DNA of 64,000 nucleotides, from assembly GCF_003185895.1 (NCBI RefSeq), contig NZ_QHLY01000012.1, positions 186,001-250,000 on the forward strand, in the 5' to 3' direction. Under the pieces are notes generated by a model. It was not told where the DNA came from. It saw nothing but the letters and a program-made list of their open reading frames with translations, and ran no database searches. The stretch comes from Cryobacterium arcticum (GTDB lineage: Bacteria; Actinomycetota; Actinomycetes; Actinomycetales; Microbacteriaceae). Positions 1 through 8,736 of the stretch are shown one piece after another. Positions within the stretch are counted from its first letter, which is position 1, and every line of letters starts with the position of its first letter. A program made the translations under genes and the position numbers.

Positions 1-2587
1 GTGAGGAGATCACGGCGGTGGACGCGGCGACGGTGCTGGCGGCGGTCGAGACGGCGTCGGGATCGTCGGTGTCGATCCAGACGTTGCCGGCGAGCACCGG
101 GGTGCGGTCCTGACGCAGGGTGGCGTCGTTCAGTGCGGCCAGGTCGGTGCCGATGCCGAGCCGGGAGGCGGCGCCGGGCAGCGCCGTCACGATCGCGGCC
201 ACCTGGGCGTCGAGCGTGGAGCCGCTGGCGCCGAAGCCGATGTCGAGCGGGTCGCCCACGGCGAGGTTGACCCGGTCGGCCAGGGCGGCGGTGAGCACGA
301 CAGGCAGCGGGCCCGCTTGTGCGGTGGCGGCGATCGGGGCGCGGGACCGGGGCAGGGCGGCGGCGATGTCGAGGGAGACGGGCGCGCTGTCGGCCAGTGC
401 GGTGGCGGTGCCGTCGACGATTGCGGCGAACTCGCCGGCGGTGAGGGTGGGCACGGCCCGGTCCGGGGTACCGCTGCGTTCGGCTTGCACCGCGAGCAGC
501 CGCCACGGGGCCGTGCCGACGGGCAGCACGCCGCTGTACAGCCCGGATGCGGCATCCGGGTCGGCAGGGTCGACGCCCGGCCCGGCCGTGAGCGGGATCC
601 TCGCCAGTGAGCCATCGGCATCCGCGGCCCAGATCGACAGGGCAAACGTGGCCGTGGGCTGGGTATCGCCGAAGGAGACCGCGGCCTGCACCCCGGTGGC
701 CCCGCTGGGCAGGTCGAGGCCGGTCTCGGCCGGGGTCGTGCTGCGCAGCGCCGTGGCGAGGTCATCGCCGGCGCCGCCGAGCAGGGCCGTTGCGGCATCC
801 GGGCGGAGCGACACGAACGGTACGGAGTCGGCGCCCACCCGCACCGTGGTGACGAGTGCGGCGGAGGCGCCGGTCACGCCTCTTAAGTCGCTGAAGCGGG
901 CGGCCGTCACCGGTTCGGTGTCGGCCGGGGCGGTGCCGTCGCTGCGCAGAGCGATGCCGATCGTGGGGCCGGTTCCCACGAGCTGGGCCTGCACCTGGGC
1001 GCTCTGCCAGGTGCTGGCGATGCCGGTGGCGAAGGCCGCGGCGGCGAGCGTGATGGCGATCGCGAGGATCGGCACGAGGTAGCGAGTGGCGCGGGCGCCC
1101 AGCTGCGCGTCGGCGAGCAGAGTGACGACACTGCCGCGGCGGGCCGCGCGGGCGGCAAGGCGCGGAGTGAGCACCACAAAGAGCAGGGTGCCCAGGGCCG
1201 CGAGGGTGATGAGCAGCAGGGCAGGACTAGTGGCCGCGACCAGATCGGCGCCACCGGCGCCGGGAGGCACCGGGGAGCCCAGGGTGTGCAGTTGCCAGGT
1301 GGCCAGGGTCGCGGCGACGCCGACGATGCCGAAGCTCACCGCGAAGGTCGCCAGGGAACGACGCCCGGTCACCGCGGTGCCGGCCGGTTCGCTCAGCACG
1401 GTGACGGCGAGCAGCGCCACCCCGATCAGGCACACCCCGAGCGCGAACGGCGCTGCGGCGACGGCGGCTTCGAGCGGCTCGGTGCCGGTGACGAGACCCA
1501 CCACCAGACCGGTGGCGGCCAGGCCGACCAGGCTCGCGGGGATGGTCACCAGTAGCCCTTCACCGATCGCGAGCAGCGCGGTCTGGCCCCAGGCCAGCCC
1601 GCGGGCACGCAACAGGGCGGAGTGCTCCCGCCGGGAGCCCACCAGAACCGTGCTCACCTGCAGCAGCGCCACGATACCGAGCATGCCCACGATGAAGACG
1701 GCCGAGATACCGATGGCCGTGGCGCCTCGACCGGCATTCTCGATGCGCTGCAGGGTGCCGGCAAGCCGGCCCTCGATCGAGGAGGAGGACTCGGTGATGT
1801 TCGGTGTCGCGTCCAGGGTGTCGTTCAACCGGTGTAGTGCAGCGATCACGGCCGCCCGGTTCTCGTCGTCGGCCGCCGCCGGCGTGGCCGAGAGGGTCCA
1901 CACCGCGAAGTGCTGGGTGGGCAGCAGGTCGAGGCCGTCCTGCACCACGAACCATCCGGATGCGCCGCCGGAGCGTCCGGCCGTCGCCGCGGAATCCGCG
2001 AACCAGGCGGGTGCGGTGGGGTCGGTGGCCCGCCAGAGTGCCGTGACCCGGAACGGCAGCGCGGTGGCGGCGGTGCCGACGGTGAGCTCATCGCCCACCG
2101 TGAGGCCGAGATCTGCCGCCGCATCCGCCTGCACGGCGACGGGCCTGGACTCGGGGGAGGTGCCGGTCTGGTCGCTCGGCGGCCAGGTACCGTCGGTGAC
2201 CTCGACCCGGTCGACAAGGTCGGGCACCCGCGCGAACACCGCCGTGGTGCCCGCCGTGGCGCCGCCGCCGGCCAGCACCGGTACGGCCAGGCTGACCTGC
2301 GACCGGGAGACGGTGACGCTGCCCGCCGGCAGCAGCCGGTCGAAGAGGCCCGTGGCTGCGGCATCCTGGCCGGCGCTGTCCTCGGCCAGATGAGTGGTGA
2401 CGCGCATCGCCGCGGACTGGGCGGCGGCATTGGCGAGGGTGACCCTGGCACCGTCGGCGACGCCGTGCTGGATCAAGCCCGCGGTGCTCCCCAGGGCGAG
2501 AACCGCGACGACCACGATCAGCGCCAGGGCGAGAAGGGCGGGCAGCGCGGCGCGCAGACGCAGCACCGCGATCGCCAGCGTTGACAT
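1..2587 (-). CDS. FtsX-like ABC transporter permease (partial, runs off left edge)
   Basis: A minus-strand frame stays open from the ATG at 2587 to the window edge, about 862 codons with no stop, so the 3' end is missing. An AAGGGGG ribosome site lies just upstream of the ATG. Translation gives an N-terminal membrane helix (about residues 8-35), a large Ala/Thr-rich extracytoplasmic domain, a helix cluster at about 285-310, 335-365, 378-400, 415-432 and 450-475, then another helix near 498-520 and a second extracytoplasmic domain. This duplicated layout is typical of MacB/FtsX-type permeases of lipoprotein or peptide export ABC systems. The partner ATPase is not in the window and is presumably further left. 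Substrate unknown. The plus-strand frames across this region are low-complexity Arg/Ala/Ser shadows. Confidence 0.85.
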   Translation of the reverse strand, partial: MSTLAIAVLRLRAALPALLALALIVVVAVLALGSTAGLIQHGVADGARVTLANAAAQSAAMRVTTHLAEDSAGQDAAATGLFDRLLPAGSVTVSRSQVSLAVPVLAGGGATAGTTAVFARVPDLVDRVEVTDGTWPPSDQTGTSPESRPVAVQADAAADLGLTVGDELTVGTAATALPFRVTALWRATDPTAPAWFADSAATAGRSGGASGWFVVQDGLDLLPTQHFAVWTLSATPAAADDENRAAVIAALHRLNDTLDATPNITESSSSIEGRLAGTLQRIENAGRGATAIGISAVFIVGMLGIVALLQVSTVLVGSRREHSALLRARGLAWGQTALLAIGEGLLVTIPASLVGLAATGLVVGLVTGTEPLEAAVAAAPFALGVCLIGVALLAVTVLSEPAGTAVTGRRSLATFAVSFGIVGVAATLATWQLHTLGSPVPPGAGGADLVAATSPALLLITLAALGTLLFVVLTPRLAARAARRGSVVTLLADAQLGARATRYLVPILAIAITLAAAAFATGIASTWQSAQVQAQLVGTGPTIGIALRSDGTAPADTEPVTAARFSDLRGVTGASAALVTTVRVGADSVPFVSLRPDAATALLGGAGDDLATALRSTTPAETGLDLPSGATGVQAAVSFGDTQPTATFALSIWAADADGSLARIPLTAGPGVDPADPDAASGLYSGVLPVGTAPWRLLAVQAERSGTPDRAVPTLTAGEFAAIVDGTATALADSAPVSLDIAAALPRSRAPIAATAQAGPLPVVLTAALADRVNLAVGDPLDIGFGASGSTLDAQVAAIVTALPGAASRLGIGTDLAALNDATLRQDRTPVLAGNVWIDTDDPDAVSTAASTVAASTAVISS

Positions 2588-2764
2588 CTGCCCCCTTGTT
2601 AATGCCTCGTCACCCCGCGCGCCGGTGGAGTGCCGGCGTGTGTCCGCAGACCCCCGGCCAACACCGTCGGTACAGCCATGTTCACCGCTTTCATCCGCGG
2701 GGTCAATTTGGGCGGCGGTCTTCGACCCCGCTGACCAGCTGTTCTGCCCGGTAGGGTGGGCGGC

Positions 2765-3409
2765 ATGGTCTCCAGCGTCGAGAATCCAGTTCACACCCTC
2801 CGGCCGTCCGGCACGTTGTATCGCGGCGCGATCCGTCGGGAGCTTGGCATTGGAGTGCCGATCCTGTTGGGGGTCGTCGCCTGGCAGATTGCCGTGCAGC
2901 TGTCCCGGGAGAGCGATCTGAGCGGGCGGTCGGCCTGGGCGGTGATCGCACCCTACCTGGGCATTCTGCTCGCCGGCGTACTTTGGGGCGTCGTCTACTA
3001 CCCGCTGGTGCTGAAGAACACGCGCATCGAGCTCGGCGCAGCTGCCCTCGTGGTGACGGATTGGTCGGGGCGCACCCGCACCGTGCACTACGCCCGGGTG
3101 GAAGCGAACATTTACGCCCTGATCAAGACCCGCACCGACCCGTTGCCGATGCTCTACCTGCTCGACAGCGCCGGTAAGCGGGTACTCAGGCTGGAAGGAA
3201 CCCTGTGGCCGCGCGAGGCCATGGACGAGGTGGGCGCCAGCACCCGGGTGGACCGCACCACCTTCGCCGAGGCCGTGACCTACCAGCAACTTCGCCGGGC
3301 CTATCCACGGGCGATCGGCTGGGGCCAGGCCTACCCCAGGGTGCTGAGCCTGATCACCGTCGCGGGCATTCTTGCACTCATCATCGTGCTGTACACGGTC
3401 ATTTCTTGA
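2765..3409 (+). CDS. Conserved hypothetical membrane protein
   Basis: About 214 residues. I recognise no catalytic family. Three hydrophobic stretches are visible: near residues 30-45 (GVPILLGVVAWQIAVQL), near 60-80 (VIAPYLGILLAGVLWGVV) and at the extreme C terminus (SLITVAGILALIIVLYTVI). Between the second and third is a soluble part of about 110 residues resembling a bacterial PH-like (bPH2) membrane-protein domain in layout only. A GTG three codons upstream (2756) is an alternative start; the ATG at 2765 is preferred because GGGTGGGCGGC directly precedes it. Divergent from the permease on the left and convergent with the TetR gene on the right. Function unknown. Confidence 0.7.
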   Translation: MVSSVENPVHTLRPSGTLYRGAIRRELGIGVPILLGVVAWQIAVQLSRESDLSGRSAWAVIAPYLGILLAGVLWGVVYYPLVLKNTRIELGAAALVVTDWSGRTRTVHYARVEANIYALIKTRTDPLPMLYLLDSAGKRVLRLEGTLWPREAMDEVGASTRVDRTTFAEAVTYQQLRRAYPRAIGWGQAYPRVLSLITVAGILALIIVLYTVIS

Positions 3410-3431
3410 CGATGGCCCTGCGGGTGTGCGG

Positions 3432-4106
3432 TTAGACCGACTCGGGCTCCCGGGGCGCCTCGGCGGTGAGGATCGCCGCCCGGGGTTCGAGCACCGAGGC
3501 GACGATGGCTTCGATCGCGAATTCGCTCGCCTGAGCGAGGTCGACGTTGGTGGGGTCGAGCAGCCACTGCACCTGCAGGCCATCCATCACGGCCAGGATC
3601 GCGGCCGATGCGGGCGCGATCGTGTCGGGCGGCACCAGGCCGCGGTCCGCGCACATCACCTCGAACGCGTGCCGGGCCTCGCCCCGCAGGGTGCGATAGC
3701 GGTCCATGAAGAAGTCCCGGGCGGGGTGGTCGTCGGTGACCGATTCGGCCGACAAGACGACGAACGCCTGCACGATGCCGGCCCGCTGGGCGTTGGTGAA
3801 CGCCGTCTTCACCAGGTGGCGGAAGAACTCGATGCCGTCGGGGATGTGCTGGTCCACCAGGTTTTGCACGTCGGTCTCATCCCGAAAGCGCAGCACCTCC
3901 ATCAGTAGCTGATCCTTCGAACCGAAGTGGTGCAGGATGCCCGGATGGGTCATGTTGACCTGTTCGGCGATGTCGGAGAGCGTGCCATTGGTGTAACCCT
4001 TGCTGCCAAAGATCTCGGCCGCGGCCTCCAGAATGTCGCGGCGACGCGCGAGCGTCTGCGGACGCGGGTGTGACTGTCGTCGTGCCGTAACCATCGGGGT
4101 CATCAC
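3432..4106 (-). CDS. TetR-family transcriptional regulator of the ABC/GH3 operon
   Basis: 224 residues. The N-terminal TetR helix-turn-helix is clear at about residues 20-65 (RRRDILEAAAEIFGSKGY, then LSDIAEQVNMTHPGILHHFGSKDQLL). The C-terminal ligand and dimerisation domain (about 75-205) resembles the BetI-like TetR_C_6 type. A second ATG lies four codons in. The gene is divergent from the family-5 ABC importer/GH3 operon starting at 4336, and a 22-bp palindrome sits across the predicted promoter in between (4171-4199). I infer that it represses that operon and responds to the imported sugar or a breakdown product; the ligand cannot be read from the sequence. Confidence 0.88.
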   Translation of the reverse strand: MMTPMVTARRQSHPRPQTLARRRDILEAAAEIFGSKGYTNGTLSDIAEQVNMTHPGILHHFGSKDQLLMEVLRFRDETDVQNLVDQHIPDGIEFFRHLVKTAFTNAQRAGIVQAFVVLSAESVTDDHPARDFFMDRYRTLRGEARHAFEVMCADRGLVPPDTIAPASAAILAVMDGLQVQWLLDPTNVDLAQASEFAIEAIVASVLEPRAAILTAEAPREPESV

Positions 4107-4170
4107 CTATGCCATCTTCGTCAGTTTCCTACCGGATTCTACGCGCTCAGCGCTTCTCCCAGACTAGAGC

Positions 4171-4199
4171 TTGAATACTTACTGACAAGACGGTAAGTT
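4171..4199 (+). promoter_or_regulatory. Promoter with TetR-type operator for the ABC/GH3 operon
   Basis: A -35-like TTGAAT (4171-4176), a 17-nt spacer and a -10-like TAAGTT (4194-4199) precede the solute-binding protein gene. The spacer and -10 are covered by a 22-bp imperfect palindrome at 4177-4198 with perfect 6-nt arms ACTTAC and GTAAGT and further symmetric G/C positions inside. Size and placement fit a TetR-family operator in the intergenic region between the regulator and its target operon. The regulator-site pairing is inferred from position. Confidence 0.6.
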
Positions 4200-4335
4200 T
4201 TCTCTTGCTACCCACTCAACGGCGAGAAAAGTTGCCTGCCGGCGACATCGGCGCCCGAGAGTTCTTGCAATTCACATAGCGCTATTCGTGTCGCGGCACC
4301 CCTTGCTGCGGCACCTGATCTCGAAGGAGAGATTC

Positions 4336-5988
4336 ATGAGGGTGAAATCCACTTTGGTCGCCATGGGGCTGGTGGCCGCATTCGCGGTGACCGGTTGCTC
4401 AGCAACCAGCAACAGCGCTCCGGAAAGCGGAGCATCGCTGACTATCGCCAAGCCGGACGGCGCGATCGCCACCGAATCCAACAACCCCTGGATCGGTGAA
4501 GCCTCTGGCGTGAAGCTCGGCTACATCAACGCCATCCTGGAGCCGCTCGGCATCGTCAACCTGATCAGCCCGAGCGACCCGGTCAAGCCGTGGCTCGCCT
4601 CGGAGATCACCTGGTCTGCCGACTACAAGGCCGTGACCCTCGTCGCCCGCGACGGCGTGACCTGGAACGACGGTGAGGACTTCACCGCCGACGACATCGC
4701 CTTCACCTTCAACCTGTTCAAGGACAACCCCGAGCTCGACACCGCTGCCCTGGGCATCACCGACGTGGCTCTCGACGGCTCCAGCGTGACCATCAGCTTT
4801 GCCGGTTCGATGTACTCCAAGCAGGACAAGGTGCTGCATAAGCTGATCGTGCCCGAGCACATCTGGGAGGGCGTTGACGACCCCGCCACCTACGAGAACC
4901 CCACGCCGGTCGGCACCGGACCGTACGTGCTCAGCCAGTTCGACACCCAGAGTGTGGAACTGACCGCCCGCGACGACTACTGGGGCGGCGACCTGGCGGT
5001 CCCCACCCTGTACTACGTGTCGTACAACGACAACACGGCCCTCACCACCGCTCTTGCCAACGGCGACGCGGACTGGGCGCAGGCCTTCATCCCCAACGTG
5101 CAGTCGGCCTACGTCGACAAGGACCCGGAGCACAACGTCTACTGGGCCGCGGCCGGGCTCGCCGTTGACACTATGTTCGTCAACACCGAGACCAAGCCGT
5201 TCAACGACGTGGCCTTCCGCCAGGCGATGAACCTCGTGATCGACCGCGACCAGTACGCCGAAATCGCCCGCGAGGGCAGCGTTCCCGTGGTCAGCTCGGT
5301 CACCGGCCTGCCCACTCCCGTCGGTGACGCCTTCATCTCCTCCGAATACAAGGACGAGGACTACAAGGTCGACCTGGCCGGGGCCAAGAAGGTGCTGACC
5401 GACGCCGGTTACACCTGGAGCAGCGATGTTCTCACCGACCCGTCCGGTGCACCGGTCACCTTCACCCTGTCTGTTCCGCAGGGCTGGAACGACTACGTGA
5501 CCGGCATCAGCCTGATCGCCGACGCCGCCAAGACCCTCGGCGTTGTCGCCGCGGTCGACACCCCCGACTCCGACAGCTGGTGGGAAGCCAAGGGCACCGG
5601 CGACTTCCAGGCGATCCTGCACTGGACCGACACCGGAGCCACGCCGTACGACCTGTACAGCGACATCATGGACGGCCGTTGGCTCAAGCCCCTGGGCGAA
5701 AGCGCCGACTTCAACTTCGGCCGTTTCGACAGCCCCGAGGCCACCGCCGCGCTGAGCGAGTACACCAACGCCGCCGACGACGCCTCCCGCGCTGCCGCCC
5801 TGGAGACCGTGCAGAAGATCTTCGTCGACGAAGTGCCGGCGATGCCCGTGGGAACCCGGCCGTTCATCGGGGCCTTCAACACCCGCAGCTACGTGGGCTG
5901 GCCCGGCGAGGACAACCCCTACGCGCCGGCCGACCCGACGCAGCCGACCTCGGTGCTCATCCTGACCGAGCTCGAAGCCGCCGAGTAA
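4336..5988 (+). CDS. ABC transporter substrate-binding lipoprotein, family 5 (DppA/OppA-like)
   Basis: 550 residues. The ATG at 4336 follows a strong GAAGGAGA site; an upstream in-frame GTG at 4288 would add a non-signal extension and is rejected. A lipoprotein signal with lipobox VTGC ends at about Cys20. The mature protein has the extracellular family-5 (SBP_bac_5) fold, with the typical segments around DADWAQ, PFNDVAFRQAMN and a C-terminal VDEVPAMPVGTRP. It captures substrate outside the membrane for the permease/ATPase genes downstream. Family-5 proteins bind peptides or oligosaccharides; the GH3 enzyme in the same operon favours a beta-linked oligosaccharide. It is the first gene of the operon, separated from the ATPase by 87 nt holding a strong stem-loop. 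Confidence 0.92.
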   Translation: MRVKSTLVAMGLVAAFAVTGCSATSNSAPESGASLTIAKPDGAIATESNNPWIGEASGVKLGYINAILEPLGIVNLISPSDPVKPWLASEITWSADYKAVTLVARDGVTWNDGEDFTADDIAFTFNLFKDNPELDTAALGITDVALDGSSVTISFAGSMYSKQDKVLHKLIVPEHIWEGVDDPATYENPTPVGTGPYVLSQFDTQSVELTARDDYWGGDLAVPTLYYVSYNDNTALTTALANGDADWAQAFIPNVQSAYVDKDPEHNVYWAAAGLAVDTMFVNTETKPFNDVAFRQAMNLVIDRDQYAEIAREGSVPVVSSVTGLPTPVGDAFISSEYKDEDYKVDLAGAKKVLTDAGYTWSSDVLTDPSGAPVTFTLSVPQGWNDYVTGISLIADAAKTLGVVAAVDTPDSDSWWEAKGTGDFQAILHWTDTGATPYDLYSDIMDGRWLKPLGESADFNFGRFDSPEATAALSEYTNAADDASRAAALETVQKIFVDEVPAMPVGTRPFIGAFNTRSYVGWPGEDNPYAPADPTQPTSVLILTELEAAE

Positions 5989-5994
5989 CCAGTC

Positions 5995-6032
5995 CCGCCA
6001 GGCGGGGGAGGCACGCCTTCCCCGCCTGGCGG
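5995..6032 (+). other. Intra-operon stem-loop after the binding-protein gene
   Basis: CCGCCAGGCGGGG (5995-6007) pairs perfectly with CCCCGCCTGGCGG (6020-6032): a 13-bp GC-rich stem and a 12-nt loop. No T-tract follows, so it is not a classic intrinsic terminator. A hairpin directly after a binding-protein gene is a known way to stabilise that part of the mRNA or attenuate readthrough so that the binding protein outnumbers the membrane components. Confidence 0.65.
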
Positions 6033-6075
6033 CCCGATCGGGTGTTTCCCTCACCATGAAAGAGTCACCATCCAC

Positions 6076-6948
6076 ATGACTACCGACGACCTCCTGACGG
6101 TCTCCCAGTTCAGCGTTTCGTACGACGTGACTCCACCCGTGGAAGCCGTGCGCGACGTCTCCATCACCGTGCGTCGCGGCGAGATCCTCGGCCTGGCCGG
6201 CGAGTCCGGCTGCGGCAAGACCACGCTCGCCTACGGCATCCAACGACTGCTCAAACCACCCGCCGTGATCACCTCCGGTTCGGCCGTCTTCCACGACGAA
6301 TCCGGCGACGACATCGACATCAACACCATGGACGACGCTCAGATGCGCGCGTTCCGCTGGGAGAAGGCCTCGATGGTCTTCCAGGGTGCGATGAACGCCC
6401 TCAACCCGATCATCACCATCGGCGCCCAGCTGCAGGACGTCTTCTCCACCCACCGCCCGGCCATGACCCGGAGGGACCGCAAGCTGGAGTCCGGCCGTCT
6501 GCTCGACCTGGTCGGGGTGGGCAGCGCACGGCTCCGCTCCTACCCGCACGAACTCTCCGGCGGCATGCGGCAGCGGGTGATGATCGCCATGGCGCTGGCC
6601 CTCAAGCCACAGCTGATGATCATGGACGAGCCCACCACCGCGCTCGACGTGCTGGTGCAGCGGGAGATTATCGAGCAGATCTCCGACCTGCGCGCGGAGT
6701 TCGGCTTCTCGGTGATCTTCATCACCCACGACCTGCCCCTGCTGCTGGAGATCTCCGACCGCATCGCCGTGATGCGCGAAGGCCGGATCGTGGAGATCGA
6801 CACCGCCCGCAACCTCTACCAGAACCCACAGAACGACTACACCCGGCGACTGCTGGCCTCCTTCCCGAGTCTCACCGGCGAGCGCGGCGGCTTCGTGCGC
6901 CGGCCCGGCCCCAGCACCCTCGCCACCGACGCAGGAGGCATGTTCTGA
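6076..6948 (+). CDS. ABC transporter ATPase, OppD/DppD-like
   Basis: 290 residues, cytoplasmic nucleotide-binding subunit. Walker [10 protein letters not shown] at residues 42-50, Q-loop in [15 protein letters not shown] signature LSGGMRQR, Walker [13 protein letters not shown] and an H-loop in FITHDLPLL. The C-terminal stretch matches the oligopeptide-type extension ([12 protein letters not shown]). Its stop overlaps the start of the next gene (TGATG at 6946-6950). With the following ATPase it powers uptake through the two permeases. Part of the importer/GH3 operon. Confidence 0.93.
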   Translation: MTTDDLLTVSQFSVSYDVTPPVEAVRDVSITVRRGEILGLAGESGCGKTTLAYGIQRLLKPPAVITSGSAVFHDESGDDIDINTMDDAQMRAFRWEKASMVFQGAMNALNPIITIGAQLQDVFSTHRPAMTRRDRKLESGRLLDLVGVGSARLRSYPHELSGGMRQRVMIAMALALKPQLMIMDEPTTALDVLVQREIIEQISDLRAEFGFSVIFITHDLPLLLEISDRIAVMREGRIVEIDTARNLYQNPQNDYTRRLLASFPSLTGERGGFVRRPGPSTLATDAGGMF

Positions 6949-7754
6949 TGACCACCCTCGAATTCAAGAACGTCACCAAGAAGTACCGGGTGCGGGGAGC
7001 GGGAGAGATGCTCGCCCTCGACAAGGTGAGCTTCACCCTCACCTCCGGCCAGACCATCGCCCTGGTCGGGCAGAGCGGCAGCGGCAAGTCCACCATCGCC
7101 AAGATCCTCACCCAGCTCGAGCGGGTCAGCTCCGGCGACGTGCTGCTCGACGGCACCCCGATCCCTACCTGGGGGCGACCCCTGCGGCGCTACCGGCAGA
7201 CGGTGCGGATGGTGTTCCAAGACCCGTTCGCGTCGCTGAACCCGGCCCACACCATCCGTCACCACATCGAGCGGCCGCTCCGGCTGGACAAGGTTGTGCC
7301 ACCCGACCAAGTGGAGGAAGAGGTCTTCCGGCTGCTCACCCGGGTGCGGCTCTCGCCGGAGCAGACCATCGACCGCCGCCCGCACGAGCTCTCCGGCGGC
7401 CAGCGCCAGCGGGTGGCGATCGCCCGGGCGCTCGCGTCCCGGCCCAAGCTGCTCATCGCCGACGAGCCCGTCTCCATGCTCGACGTCTCGATTCGGCTCG
7501 AGGTGCTCAACCTGCTCGCCGAGCTGCAGTCAGAGGCGAACCTGGGCGTGCTCTACATCACCCACGACCTCGCCACCGCCCGCCACTTCAGCGACGAAAT
7601 CATGGTGCTGCACCACGGCAAGGTCGTGGAGCACGGCAAGGCCGACGAGGTCATCCTCACGCCCAAGCACGACTACACCCTCGCGCTGCGCAACGCCTCT
7701 CCCGACCCGGAGAAGCACTTCGCCGCACCGACTACTCCGGGAGCCACCTCGTGA
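6948..7754 (+). CDS. ABC transporter ATPase, OppF/DppF-like
   Basis: 268 residues, second ATPase of the importer. Walker A GQSGSGKST near residues 45-53, Q-loop in MVFQDPFASLNPAHT, signature LSGGQRQR, Walker B LLIADEPVSMLD, H-loop in YITHDLATA. Translationally coupled on both sides: its ATG overlaps the previous stop and its stop overlaps the GTG of the permease (GTGA at 7751-7754). Having two distinct ATPases is the usual layout for family-5-dependent peptide or oligosaccharide importers. Confidence 0.93.
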   Translation: MTTLEFKNVTKKYRVRGAGEMLALDKVSFTLTSGQTIALVGQSGSGKSTIAKILTQLERVSSGDVLLDGTPIPTWGRPLRRYRQTVRMVFQDPFASLNPAHTIRHHIERPLRLDKVVPPDQVEEEVFRLLTRVRLSPEQTIDRRPHELSGGQRQRVAIARALASRPKLLIADEPVSMLDVSIRLEVLNLLAELQSEANLGVLYITHDLATARHFSDEIMVLHHGKVVEHGKADEVILTPKHDYTLALRNASPDPEKHFAAPTTPGATS

Positions 7755-8734
7755 GATTCTTCTTGCGCCGCACCGCGTTCTACGCCTTCACCGCCTGGGC
7801 CGCGATCACCATCAACTTCTTCCTGCCCCGCATGATGAAGGGCGACCCGGTCTCGGCCTACCTGCAGAAAAACCAGGGCCGCATCAGCCCGGAGGCCATC
7901 GATTCGCTCCGCACCCTGTTCGGGCTGGACTCCACCAAGAGCCTCTTCGAGCAGTACATCGATTACTGGCAGCTCTTGTTCTCCGGTGACCTGGGCCGCT
8001 CGTTCTCGAAGGGCCTGGCGCCGGTGACGGATGTGATCGCCTCGGCCATCCCGTGGACCGTGGGCCTGGTGGGCATCGCCACCGTGATCTCGTTCGTGGT
8101 GGGCACCTCGATCGGTGCGTACATCGGCTGGCGCCGCGGCAGCAAGGCCGACGGCATCGTGCCGGTCGCGACCTTCTTCTCCACCGTGCCGTACTTCTGG
8201 ATGGGCCTGATCGCCATCGCGATCTTCTCCACCACCCTCGGCTGGTTCCCCGCCTCGCACGCCTACGACAAGGGCACCCAGCCCAGCTTCACGCTCGAGT
8301 TCGCCGGCCAGGTGATCCAACACGGGTTCCTGCCCGCCCTCACCCTGGTGATCGGCTCGCTCGGCGGCTGGATTCTGGGCATGCGCAACATGATGATCAC
8401 CGTGCTCGACGAGGACTACGTGACCGTGGCGCAAGCCAAGGGCCTCAAGCCCTCCCGGGTGCTCGTGAACTACGCCGCTCGCAACGCCTCCCTGCCGCAG
8501 CTGTCGAGCTTCGCGATGTCGCTGGGCTTCATCGTGGGCGGCACCCTGGTGATGGAACTGGTCTTCTCCTATCCGGGCGCCGGCAAACTGCTGCTGGATG
8601 CGACGACGGCCAAGGATTACCCGCTGATGCAGGGCCTGTTCCTCGTGATCACGCTGACCGTGCTCGTGGCCAACATCCTCGCCGACGTCGCCTACGCGAT
8701 CCTCGACCCACGTACCCGCCAGATGGAGGCCTGA
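7751..8734 (+). CDS. ABC transporter permease, DppB/OppB-like
   Basis: 327 residues, inner-membrane subunit. N-terminal helix (FYAFTAWAAITINFFLP), a large loop with MKGDPVSAYL typical of DppB-type permeases, then five further helices. The BPD_transp_1 EAA region is visible around LDEDYVTVAQAKGLKPSRVL, where the ATPases dock. GTG start overlaps the preceding stop by 4 nt; the next gene starts 3 nt after its stop. Forms a heterodimeric channel with the following permease. Confidence 0.92.
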   Translation: MRFFLRRTAFYAFTAWAAITINFFLPRMMKGDPVSAYLQKNQGRISPEAIDSLRTLFGLDSTKSLFEQYIDYWQLLFSGDLGRSFSKGLAPVTDVIASAIPWTVGLVGIATVISFVVGTSIGAYIGWRRGSKADGIVPVATFFSTVPYFWMGLIAIAIFSTTLGWFPASHAYDKGTQPSFTLEFAGQVIQHGFLPALTLVIGSLGGWILGMRNMMITVLDEDYVTVAQAKGLKPSRVLVNYAARNASLPQLSSFAMSLGFIVGGTLVMELVFSYPGAGKLLLDATTAKDYPLMQGLFLVITLTVLVANILADVAYAILDPRTRQMEA

Positions 8735-8736
8735 GC

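Noticed and set aside
1086..2393. 435-codon plus-strand frame in the left region
   Set aside because: Arg/Ala/Ser/Thr-rich shadow opposite the FtsX-like permease frame, which is open across the whole left end with a good start and membrane helices.
4399..6729. 776-codon minus-strand open frame opposite the importer genes
   Set aside because: Composition-driven shadow of the binding protein and ATPase genes; no family similarity and the opposite strand is clearly coding.
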